Shown: positions 9,045 to 19,300 of the stretch, piece after piece
Numbering within the stretch: the first letter of the stretch is position 1
How the letters are laid out: each line of letters begins with the position of its first letter
NCBI GenBank assembly: GCA_933207985.1
Contig: OW240912.1
Location: 360,772,175-360,836,174, forward strand
Length of the DNA stretch: 64,000 bases
Reading direction: 5' to 3'
Source: Pelobates cultripes
Lineage: Eukaryota > Chordata > Amphibia > Anura > Pelobatidae
The notes under the pieces: generated by a model
The model's database searches: none
Told to the model about the DNA's origin: nothing
What the model saw: the letters and a program-made list of their open reading frames with translations, nothing else
Program-made: the position numbers and the translations under genes

Positions 9045-10246
9045 TAGTGATGTACCGAACGGTTCGCCGGCGAACGGTTCCTGGCTAACATAGCATGTTC
9101 GCGTTCGCCACGGCGGGCGAACATATGCGCGGTTCGACCCGCCCCCTATTCGTCATCATTGAGTAAACTTTGACCCTGTACCTCACAGTCAGCAGACACA
9201 TTCCAGCCACTTAGCAGCACAGCCTCCCTAGCAGACCCTCCCACCTACTGGACAGCATCCATTTTAGATTCATTCTCAAGCTGCATGCTTAGTAAGAGGA
9301 GGGAAAGTGTAGTTGCTGTTCATAAGATAGGGAAAAGCATAGCTAGGTTAGGGATAAGGGTATGCTTTTTTTGGATTTTTTTTTTCTATCTAATGTAAAT
9401 GCACTTAGTTGTCTGCCACTGCTGCCAGCTTCAGTGTCAGGCTCACAGTGCCCATTTCCCCAGTCAGTGCCACCAATTACATCTGGTGTCACAATAGCTT
9501 GGATTTAAAAACAAAAAACTTTTTTCACTGTNNNNNNNNNNNNNNNNNNNNNNNNNNNNNNNNNNNNNNNNNNNNNNNNNNNNNNNNNNNNNNNNNNNNN
9601 NNNNNNNNNNNNNNNNNNNNNNNNNNNNNNNTTTTAAATCCAAGCTATTGTGACACCAGATGTAAGTGGTGGCATTGACTGGGGAAATGGGCACAGTATG
9701 CACTGTGAGCCTGACACAGAAGCTGGCAGCAGTGGCAGACAACTGACTGCTATTCAATCTATAACAGTGAAAAAAGTTTTGTTTTAAATCCAAGCTATTG
9801 TGACACCAGATATAAGTGGTGGCACTGACTGGGGAAATGGGCACAGTATGCACTGTGAGCCTGACACAGAAGCTGGCAGCAGTGGCAGACAACTAATTGC
9901 AATTACATTACATAGAAAAAAAAATAAATAAAAAAAGCATACCTAACTTCTTCAGCATTACTTTTCCTATCTTATGAACAACAGCTACACTTTCCCTCCT
10001 CTTACTAAACATACGTGAGAATGAATCTAAAATGGGTGCTTCAGGAGGTGGGAGGGTCTGCTAGGGAGGGTGTGCTGCTAATTGGCTGGAATGTGTCTGC
10101 TGACTGTGAGGTACAGGGTCAAAGTTTACTCAATGATGACGAATAGGGGCGGGTCGAACCGCGCATATGTTCGCCCGCCGTGGCGAACGCGAACATGCTA
10201 TGTTCGCCGGGAACCGTTCGCCAGCGAACCGTTCGGTACATCACTA
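9045..10246. mobile_element. Large palindromic DNA element containing an assembly gap
   Basis: The left end TAGTGATGTACCGAACGG and right end CCGTTCGGTACATCACTA are inverted repeats, and the inversion extends several hundred bases inward on both sides (about 9045-9530 and 9632-10246). TA flanks the ends, compatible with a TA-targeting element. The right arm contains two direct copies of a ~145-bp unit beginning AAATCCAAGCTATTGTGACA (about 9637 and 9786). The reading frames within it are mirror images across the palindrome, not genes. Confidence 0.8.
9532..9631. other. Assembly gap (100 N)
   Basis: Exactly 100 N, the conventional length for a gap of unknown size, at the centre of the palindrome. 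The true loop length and the number of repeat units are unknown. Confidence 0.99.
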
Positions 10247-11320
10247 ATAAGGGATTGTATTCAATGACAACTAGGAGGATGAGTTGATGTAAGCTGCACT
10301 ATTAAAATAATTAGTGAGTTTATCAGTGAAACACTTCAAAACAAATGATTGTGTAAACTCAGCGTTTAGTTACAAATAATAAAATAATCAAGCAAGGAAT
10401 GACGAATTTCTCATTTCCAGTTATTAATCTCCTTTCATCTACAAAGATCAAGTCTTTGTCGTAACTGTCATAATCTCCAGTCAAAGCATTTAGTGGTTTA
10501 AACAGCCTTTTTCATCCTTTCTGATGAGAAATTCAACAATGTATTTTTTTTATTCACAAATGTATCCAATTGTTTGTTTTTATTGTGGTATGGTATTATT
10601 TTGGCATAAAAGAAAAGCAAAGTTTATGCATTTCTAAAGTTTACAAAAAATATTCAAAGTGCATGCATCCAAATATGGTTTTATAGTCTGGAAAAAGACA
10701 ATGTTTTAATATATAGTTTGCATATAACTTGTCACATTGTTTTACATTGCCATTACATTTTATATTTTAATTCACTGTTATAAAAATGTAAATTTTTATA
10801 CATTTTTCAAGTTGATATAGCACAAATTATGGGACCTTCGCAAAGCCAGTTTTAAAAAGCAAGGTAGCATCTTCAATAAAAACAACTTCAAAGGCTATGG
10901 TGACCGCCACAGGTTAAATGAAAAAACTAGCTTAACATTTCTGAAATAACAGGGAAAAGTCCACATGGTCTCTTGAAAGTCTTTTTCACTATACTCAGGG
11001 CACGATCTGGATACAATGAACTTTTCTTCTTGCTCATTGTGCACCTCAAGACTAGAGAAAGCTCTCAGGCTTAATTTGAAAAAAAAATATATATATATAT
11101 ACTATGCATGTTAGTTAATTCACAATGGAATCCCTTTTCCATCTGTGTTAAATGTGAAATTAGGGTACTCAAATAGTAGTTATTCTTAGCCCTGGCCATA
11201 ATAGAAACATTTACCAAGATATCACAATAATATACTACAGTGCATCAGCTGAGCTTAAGCTTAAATTATTCTATTTCAAGGAGGTCTGAGGGGTTAATTA
11301 GACATCATAAAAAAAAGATA
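10247..11320. other. AT-rich intergenic interval without recognised gene
   Basis: No exon with splice signals, RNA gene or transposon end was recognised. A short AT microsatellite lies near 11089-11102. I cannot align the stretch with the duplicated keratin flanks. Confidence 0.4.
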
Positions 11321-11321
11321 C

Positions 11322-11450
11322 ATTATTATTATTATTTCATTATTTATATAGCGCCAACAAATTCCGTAGCGCTGTACAGTGGGTGGACTAACAGACACGT
11401 AATTGTAACCAGACAAATGGACACACGGGAACAGAGGGGTTGAGGGGTTC
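11322..11450. repeat. Dispersed vertebrate repeat (ATTTATATAGCGCC motif)
   Basis: Contains TTATATAGCGCCAACAAATT followed by CCGTAGCGCTGTACA, a motif I know as a common interspersed repeat of fish and amphibian genomes. It is preceded by an (ATT)n run. The family is not assigned. Confidence 0.5.
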
Positions 11451-11649
11451 AAATGATATACTTAAATAAAGCTTTTTTGACAGATTTTGACACCATATTT
11501 GCTGAAATCAAGATAATATGACTTTTTTGTCACAATGAAAAATATACTGCACATCAATCTTACATTAAATAGCACCATCTTGAATAATTTTTAAAAATAA
11601 TTAATAATGCTGAATAGCATCTTAAGCACCTCCACTCTGATCAGAGAAC

Positions 11650-12127
11650 TTGAATGGAACAATATTTTTCATGGATCAACTCTATCAACATGAATGTCCC
11701 AGAGTTCTCTACCTATTTCCTACCATACCTGTAATCCTCCTACCTGCTTTCTTCAAGTCCCTGAATTCGACCCTTGTAAAGTATATCTGGAGGGGTCATA
11801 GACACCTACTCCACATGATGCAACTAATGAGACCTAGACAGGTAGGTGACTGGGACTCCACCAACTCCATCATTTCTCCTAAACTATGGCACTCAATTAC
11901 ACGTCCACAGATCACTGACACATGGAAGATGATATAGTAGAGCCCCTGTTTCATGGGATATCTACACACTACCAGCTCCTGATGTCGGAATTCAGACTGC
12001 TGCCTTTCAAATTTCAATCACTATGGGAGGAAGATCTTCAAGTCATCCTGACAACACAGGAATGGAAAAAGATAGCTAGTTTCACGTATCTCAGTTCTAT
12101 AAGCCTTTTTTCCCTGATACTCCGGAT
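11650..12127 (+). pseudogene. LINE ORF2 C-terminal fragment, first part
   Basis: An open stretch resembles the post-reverse-transcriptase region of L1 ORF2 (YLFPTIPVIL, then FIW/YIWRG-like). It continues in a second frame up to the hAT-like insertion at 12128. It lacks the RT active site and is non-functional. Confidence 0.65.
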
Positions 12128-12769
12128 CAGGGCCGGACTGGGGAAAAAATTCGGCCCGGGCATTTTTAATTACAGCGGCCCACTGAAAAGGGGGCGGGAC
12201 CAGATAGGGTGTGTTTTGTCATCCCCAATGACAAGCACGCCCCATCTCAAAGTGAGCATGTTGGTTCAATGCTCTTCCAGGGCATGAGAAAAGGGCCCTG
12301 TATTTGATCTGCACAGCGCAAGCAAATTTAATAACATGCTTGCATTGTGTTTGCTTGAAACTTGTCTCAGGGGTTTCCATAATTGGAATACTCACTGTAT
12401 CCCATTTATGGAGACACTATGTGTTTGCTTAAAGGATATCTAGTGTGTTCATAGGGGATCCTGAGTGTGTATGTCAGAAATGTAGTGTGTGTGTAAGTGG
12501 TGCAGCGTCTGTGTGTAGGGGATCTAGTGTGTGTTTGAAGGACTCCGGAGTGCGTATAGGAGATCTAGTGAGTGTGTGACTGGTGCAGTGTGTTTGGGGG
12601 GTGCTGTGTGTGTGAGGGGTGTAGTGTGCATTTGTGAGGAGTATAGTGTGTGTGGGAGGGTGCAGTATGTGTGTGGGAGGGTGCTGTGTGTGAGGGCACT
12701 GTGCAAGGGTTCTGTGTATTTGAGGGTGCTGTGTATTTGAGGGTGATGTGTGTGTGTGTGTGTGTGTGC

Positions 12770-13680
12770 TAGGTTGCTGTATGTGTTAGGGTGCTGTGTC
12801 AATGTTAGGGTTCTGGTGTTAGGGTGCTGTGTGTGTGTGTGTGTGTTAGGGTGCTGTGTCAATGTTAGGGTGCTGTGTGTGTTTTAGGGTGCTGTGTGAG
12901 TGTTAGGGTGCTATGTGTGTGTTAGGGTGCTGTGTGTGTGTTAGGGTGATGTGTCAATGTTAGGGTGCTGGTATTGGGGTTCTGTGTCAATGTTAGGGTG
13001 CTGGTGTTAGGGTGCTGTGTGTGTGTTAGGGTGCTGTGTCAATGTTAGGGTGCTGTGTGTGTGTGTTAGGGTGCTGGTGTTAGGGTGCTGTGTGTGTTAG
13101 GGTTCTGTGTCAATGTTAGGGTGCTGGTGTTAGGGTGCTGTGTGTGTGTTAGGGTGCTGTGTGTGTGTTAGGGTTCTGTGTCAATGTTAGGGTGCTGTGT
13201 GTGTGTTAGGGTGCTGTGTCAATGTTAGGGTGCTGTGTGTGTGTTAGGGTGCTGGTGTTAGGGTGCTGTGTGTGTGTTAGGGTGCTGTGTCAATGTTAGG
13301 GTGCTGGTGTTAGGGTGCTGTGTGTGTGTTAGGGTGATGTGTCAATGTTAGGGTGCTGTGTGTGTTAGGGTTCTGTGTCAATGTTAGGGTGCTGGTGTTA
13401 GGGTGCTGGTGTTAGGGTGCTGTGTGTGTGTTAGGGTGCTGGTGTTAGGGTGCTGTGTGTGTTAGGGTTCTGTGTCAATGTTAAGGTGCTGGTGTTAGGG
13501 TGCTGTGTGTGTGTTAGGGTGCTGTGTGTGTGTTAGGGTTCTGTGTCAATGTTAGGGTGCTGTGTGTGTGTTAGGGTGCTGTGTCAATGTTAGGGTGCTG
13601 TGTGTGTGTGTTAGGGTGCTGTGTCAATGTTAGGGTGCTGGTGTTAGGGTGCTGTGTATGTGTTAGGGTGCTGGGTGTGT
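12770..13680 (+). repeat. Minisatellite with GTTAGGGTGCTG units
   Basis: Some fifty units of the type GTTAGGGTGCTG(GT/TGTGTG/TGTCAAT) in mixed order. TTAGGG is the vertebrate telomere hexamer, but the units are spaced 12-20 bp apart, so this is not a hexamer telomere array. The reading frames on either strand simply translate the unit. Confidence 0.92.
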
Positions 13681-13734
13681 TTGCCAGGATTTTGTATTGG
13701 GGGAGGCAGGTAAATGGAACTATTAATGTTTTAC

Positions 13735-13985
13735 TAAAAAATAAAAATAAATACATAATAATAAATAATAATAATAAATAATAAAAATAAATACATAATA
13801 ATAAATAATAAAAATAAATACATAATAATAAATACTAATAATAAATACTAATAATAAATACATACTAATAAATACTAATAATAAATAATAAAAATAAATA
13901 CATACTAATAATAAATAATAAAAATAAATAATAAATAAATACTAATAATAAATACATAATAATAAATACATAATAATAAATACAT
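13735..13985. repeat. AATA/ATAATAA-type simple repeat
   Basis: A continuous tract of AAATAAATACATAATAATA-like units about 250 bp long, immediately following the minisatellite. Confidence 0.95.
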
Positions 13986-14459
13986 TATATCCCCCCCACC
14001 CCCTCTATTCTTACCTGTAGTCTGGAAGGGGGGGGGTCGTGCTCCTGCCAGCCATCCCTGGTGGTCCTCGTGGTTAGTGAACTCTAGCCCTTTGGGGGCT
14101 AGAGTTCACTCTCGCGAGACCCGGCCGGTTGCCATAGCAACGGTCCGGATCTCGCGAGAGAAACCCGGCGGAGCTGCAAGTTAGAGCTCCGCCGGGTCCT
14201 CTCTCCTGGCGGCTGGCTCCCTCCCTCTCTCCCCGCCGGCGGCCGCGTTTGAATGCATGTGGGCCGGTGAGGGAGATCTTTGATCTCCCCACCGGCCCTT
14301 CATGGAACACAGCGGGGCCGGCGCTCGGATAGCGCCGGCCCTGCATAGACCGGCAGGGGAGATCCTGGGACCTCCCCTGCCGGCCTCGGCCCATGGCCAC
14401 CGCGGCCCACCGGGCATTTGCCCGGTGTGCCCGATGGCCAGTCCGGGCCTGCTCCGGAT

Positions 14460-14705
14460 GTTTGTTGGAGAGTTGGGAATGAAACTGGATCACTTCTCCA
14501 CATCTTCTGGGAATGCCCATGGATAGAACCATATTGGCGGCATATACATGCTTCCATGATGAGAGATGATTATGAAAGATTGACCTGGCATCCAGCTGAT
14601 ATACTACTCAATCTCTCCACTCTACCCACCTCAAAATACAAGAAATCATTATCACAACACTTGCTAATGGTGGCTTCCTCCTTGATTTCTAAGTACTGGC
14701 TGTGA
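14460..14705 (+). pseudogene. LINE ORF2 C-terminal fragment, second part
   Basis: The frame encodes GNETGSLLHIFWECPWIEPYW, close to the conserved C-terminal motif of L1 ORF2 proteins (Leu/His followed by Trp-x-Cys-Pro...Trp). It is separated from the first part only by the hAT-like element and its target duplication. Confidence 0.7.
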
Positions 14706-15859
14706 TGGGACCCGCCGACATTCTCAGATTGTCTCGAGAGGGTAGAGGAGATATGTCAGATGGAGGAGGGTGTAATGGAAATCTGGGGTAGACTTGGTAG
14801 GCATGAGGAAATCTGGAGGACCTAGACGTACCACTTGAGCTCCAACAACATAGTTCATATCCCAGAGTGTACTATCATTGGCTGTAAGTGGATGACAGGC
14901 TCTCTTCTTGAACCACACAGGAGTATGAACAGTCCTGACCCCTCCCTTGCCTTCTGTAAACCCCCCACCTTTTTTTCACTCTCTTGATCTAGTCCTCATT
15001 GTATTTCATGTGACTCTTCTTATTAGTACTTTTGGCTGCAAACCTTTAACCTGCAATTTTTCCTGAAAATTACGGTATCTCAAGGCAGAGGGTGCATGTC
15101 ACCCTGGTATGGAGCAATTTATTTTTTTTGCATTGCTCTTGGTGTATTATTTTTTTATTTCATGTTTTTTATATTAACATTTGTAGGGCGGGGCTGAGGG
15201 CTGGGATGTTCAGGACATGGTGTGGTGGTCCATGTCACTTCATAGGGTGTCATTGGTAACGCTGGGTGGCACGCCTCTGGCTTGCCTGCTTCCCTCTATG
15301 ACAGGGACACTTGACACATTGCACGGACCCTGCCTGTTCCTCAGCATCATCATCAGTGGCAACCTACCTTACAATACATCGCACCCAAGGACGGTATACT
15401 GCACCCTGAATTCCACTTGAGCTCTAAGACAACACCCCGCTTGCACAACTCCTGATTAGTAAGGGATAGCATTATGTGGTGAATCTCTATGATTCTGAAT
15501 ATGATACTTGCTTGTTAGCACTTGGTTTCTTTTCACATATTTTAAAATTAAAAAGTATAATTTTTTTCAAATAACAACATCATGAGCATGTTTCAGAACA
15601 ATAAAAAGGAAGAGGAGGAGAAAAAAAAAAAAAGAAAAAAAGGGGGAAAGAAATTGTTGATACAAAGAAAAATTATCACCCTTTTCAATTTTACATATCC
15701 TGTTATTTTAGTATGTATCTTTAATGTGATGGCGAATTCTTTGCATCCTCTGATATCACGTTCTGTTTTCTGTTATTCATTCTGTTTTCTGTTATTACTT
15801 TATTCCTTGCAAATCCTATTGTTGTGAAAAAACTCGATAAAAACAAGATTGTCAAAAAA

Positions 15860-16217
15860 ATTATAGTAATGCTATAGTGTAAGTCATCGGGGGAAAATTT
15901 GATAAAATGCATTTCTTGTTAAAAATGTGTTGCAGGGAAATAATATATTTCATTCTTAGGTAAGAAACATTTGAATAACTATTTCTTCAAACATAAAAGT
16001 CAAGATTTGAAAGAATATGGCAGAATAAATCGTCAAGCAATCCATTAGTTAAAGTACTTTAAACTAAAGGAAGCCAACAATAAATGCATTTAGCTTTGAT
16101 GACCTAGGTGTGTTAAAGTTTTATTTCTGTGAAATCAGACAGCAATAATATTCCCAAACAATGATCACAGCAGCTAATAACATTATTTTGGGTGAGCGTG
16201 TCAACACCCATTTGAAG
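15860..16217 (+). promoter_or_regulatory. 5' flank of keratin gene A
   Basis: From about 15870 this aligns with the flanks of genes B, C and D, including GATAAAATGCATTT and GATTTGAAAGAATATGGCAGA. At 16059-16062 the sequence reads TACTTTAAACTAA with a single TTAA. In B, C and D a long element is inserted exactly at this TTAA. Closer to the gene are conserved TTCCCAAACAATGATCA (Sox-like AACAATG) and GTCAACAC (forkhead-like, intact only in A). These site assignments are inferences from motif likeness. Confidence 0.55.
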
Positions 16218-16224
16218 TATAAAA
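16218..16224 (+). promoter_or_regulatory. TATA box, keratin gene A
   Basis: TATAAAA lies 98 bp upstream of the ATG, implying a transcript start near 16248 and a 5' UTR of about 70 nt. Its position is conserved in B and C (98 bp) and D (92 bp). Confidence 0.85.
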
Positions 16225-16315
16225 GGAGTGAGTTTTTGTCAAGAAGATGTGAATTGCCTGTGCAGACTTAACGTGATCTCTACATCCTTATATCTCCTCT
16301 GCAAGAAGTAACATC

Positions 16316-19300
16316 ATGTCTCATCACTCCATCCTTGGTACCTCTGGACACAAGCACTTCAGCTCCTGTTCAATGGCTTCTCCTAAACATGGCAGCTCTT
16401 ACAACACATTATCTCACTCCTCCAAATCAGCAGCTCATGGTCATAAGACACTGCATTGCTTTAGCAGCAGAAGTGCCCATAGTATGGGCTCCAGGGGAAA
16501 CAAGATCTCAATGGGAAGCTGCCACTCTGGGAAAACTGGACACGGATCTGGACATGGATCTGGATATGGATCTGGTTTCGGTATTGGAGGTATTGGTTAT
16601 GGATTCGGGGGATCTGGTTGCTCTGGAGGTATCAACAACGTTACTGTGAATCAAGGTCTTCTGTCTCCTCTCAACCTGGAGATCGACCCAAGCATTCAGC
16701 GAGTGAGGACTGAAGAGAAGAATCAGATTAGAGGACTGAATGACAAATTTGCTTCTTTCATTGACAAGGTGAGATAATTTTAATGAATATGTGGAATAAA
16801 GAAATAACTGAATTTGTAGTATGCGGAAGTGCTATTCCTTCTTAAAATATTTATGCAGAGGTTAAAAGAGGGAAAACGTTACTTAATTTTACACTTCTAT
16901 AGCCATTTATGCTGATGGTTCAAACTGGTATCAGTCAGTGTTTTTGTCTTAATTTCAAGAGGTTATGAGACAATAAAATTAAACTATTTGGCAGTTTACA
17001 TCAAAATAGTGTGCTTTCAGAAGTATTTTTGCTGCAGAAGCCAATGTCTACCAATATCAGCACTTTTATATATTTTTTTATGAATCAAATATTACATACT
17101 GCAATCTAAGTATGTGCAATGTAAGTGCAACTAGAGCTACAATAAGTGTTAACTATTTCATTAGGGTTTTATCTAGATATGCTATTAAAGAACAAGCTAA
17201 TAACCCCTGAATGTTTGGGGATAAAAGTAATGTCTAGAGAAGGGTTAGGCAACCTTCAGCACTCCAGATGTTGTGAACTACATTACCTATAATGCTCTTA
17301 CCATCATAATGCTAGCAAAGCATCAGGTGACATGCATTCCACAACATCTAAAGAGCCAATGGATGCCTGTCTCTGGTCTAGAGACTTGTATGGGTTACTA
17401 AAATTTCTATTGCAGTCTAATAATATTAATAATAATAAAAATACTATTTACATTACATGCTGAAATAAGGCATGCTTCTGTATCACTTGTAGTACAGTTT
17501 GCACATTTTCTAAAATATTATTAGACATATTGTACTAAATATATATGGTTTCTAACAAAAGGTATACAATTATTTTTTTTCTAGGTTAGATTTTTGGAAC
17601 AGCAGAATAAAATGCTGGAGACAAAGTGGTCTTTATTACAAGAACAGAGAAGTGCCCACATTCAGATAGAACCACTGTTTGAGGCTTTTATTGGTAACCT
17701 CAGGAGACAGCTGGAGAGTCTGGGATGTGAAAGACAACGTCTGGACTCAGAAAGGAACAGTATGGAGCAATCTGTGGAAGAACTAAGGAGAAAGTATGCT
17801 GCTATTTAGATAGTTTATAATATAATAGAATAAATACATTTATTAAATGAATCCACTCGTACTGCAACATCATGGAGTTATTCAGATATATCATATTTAC
17901 CTGGGAAGAAAATAATAAATGTCTTCAATGTTTGCACAATTGCCAATTTCCAACAAATCATTTGTCTAAAATTTTGCATGTGCTCTCTTAAAATGTATTT
18001 AAGAGTCCAGTCCACTTTAATATTATTAAGAAGAAAATGTAAACTTAAAAGTTTCTTAAGAAAAAGCACCCTGTATTTTTAGAATTCTTTATGCTTGTTA
18101 TTAATGTTTAACATTCTATTGTAGATATGAAGAAGAAGTGAACAGACGCACTTCTGCAGAGAATGAGTTTGTTGGAATAAAGAGGGTGAGTGATTTTATA
18201 AATAAATTGTACCTGTATGTCAAAGTATAACAAATATAAACATATATCTATAATTTTATTGTTACTATGCATTCATCTCTTTTTCAGGATGTAGACGCAG
18301 CTTTTATGAGTAGAGCGGAATTACAAGGAAAGGCTGATTCCATGAATGAAGAGATCAACTTCTTGAGGACTCTGTATGATGCGGTAAATATAGTTTCACA
18401 TTTCTCTTTTTAATATCCATGACATCAGCCTTTTTTCAAGGAATGCAAAACAAGTACGAAGTATATTAACAGCCCCGAATATATCTATGTATGATTAGAA
18501 TGATTTAATGTTAATAACAAAGTTATCATACATGGGAAAATTGAGTCTTTTACAACCATGTCTCGTCTGTACTTTATATCCTTATAGGAAATAGCCCAGC
18601 TCCAGGCTCAGATCTCAGACACCTTGGTGGTTGTGTCTATGGATAACAGTCGGGATCTGGACCTGGATGGAATCATTGCTGAGGTCAGATCTCAATATGA
18701 GGACATTGCTAACAGGAGCAGAGCTGAGGCGGAGGCCATGTACCAGTCACGGGTGAGTCTATCTAATTCAAATCATGCAGATCATTACCTATAAAAAATG
18801 TTTCTATACTAAGTTTTCCTTCAACCTTTGGTAGTTTGAGGAGCTTCAGACAGCGGCAGGAAGGAATGGGAACAATCTGCAGAGCAGCAGAGATGAGATC
18901 TGTGAATTAAATCGTGCAATTCAGAGACTGAGGGGAGAAATCGACAATGTGAAAGCACAGGTAAAACATGTTTTACACCAAGTAAGTCAACCAGGTAGTT
19001 GAAGAGATAAAATAAAATAAATTTAGATTCAGCAAAATCAGCACTTCAGTTGATATTGTTAACGTTTCCCAACTGTATTTTGAAACAGTTACTCTCAAAA
19101 ACAGAAGTGTAACTACAAGTAATATATTAATGTATAAAAACATTTCAGCGCTCTGCACTTGAATCTGCAATAAATGAAGCTGAGGAACGTGGAGAATCTG
19201 CTGTCAGAGATGCCAAGAACAAGCTGTCTGAGCTGGAAGGTGCTCTACAGAAGGCCAAGCAGGACATGGCTCGTCAACTGCGAGAATACCAGGAGCTGAT

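Larger units (their letters stand above)
12128..14451. mobile_element. hAT-like element (2324 bp) carrying a TTAGGG-containing minisatellite
   Basis: It starts CAGGGCCGGACTGG and ends CCAGTCCGGGCCTG, inverted repeats typical of hAT. The 8-bp direct repeat CTCCGGAT flanks it (12120-12127 and 14452-14459). No transposase is visible. Inside, in order, are a GT-rich minisatellite (12770-13680), a TAA/AATA-type repeat tract (13735-13985) and a GC-rich right part with several hairpins (14030-14451). Confidence 0.9.
11640..15859 (+). mobile_element. L1-like LINE, 5'-truncated, interrupted by a hAT-like element
   Basis: Left of the insertion (11640-12127) and right of it (14452-15859) are pieces of one L1-type ORF2 C-terminus. 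The left piece encodes LYLFPTIPVIL and FFKSLNSTLVKYIWRG, the region after the reverse transcriptase. The right piece encodes the Cys/His-type motif LLHIFWECPWIEPYW. The 3' end near 15859 has CGATAAAAAC, AAGATTGTC and a short A run, as in L1/Tx1 tails. The frame has stops, so it is dead. It sits just upstream of keratin gene A, where sequence homologous to the other keratin flanks begins (about 15870). Confidence 0.75.

Noticed and set aside
12770..13680. Interstitial telomere array
   Set aside because: TTAGGG occurs once per 12-20-bp unit and is never tandem as hexamers, so a chromosome-fusion telomere remnant is not supported.
12524..13781. Thr/His/Pro- and Val/Gly/Cys-rich frames
   Set aside because: Translation of the GTTAGGGTGCTG minisatellite.
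16335..16649. A 104-codon frame overlapping keratin exon 1 (and its equivalents in B, C and D)
   Set aside because: It is an out-of-frame shadow of the repetitive Gly/Ser-rich keratin head.
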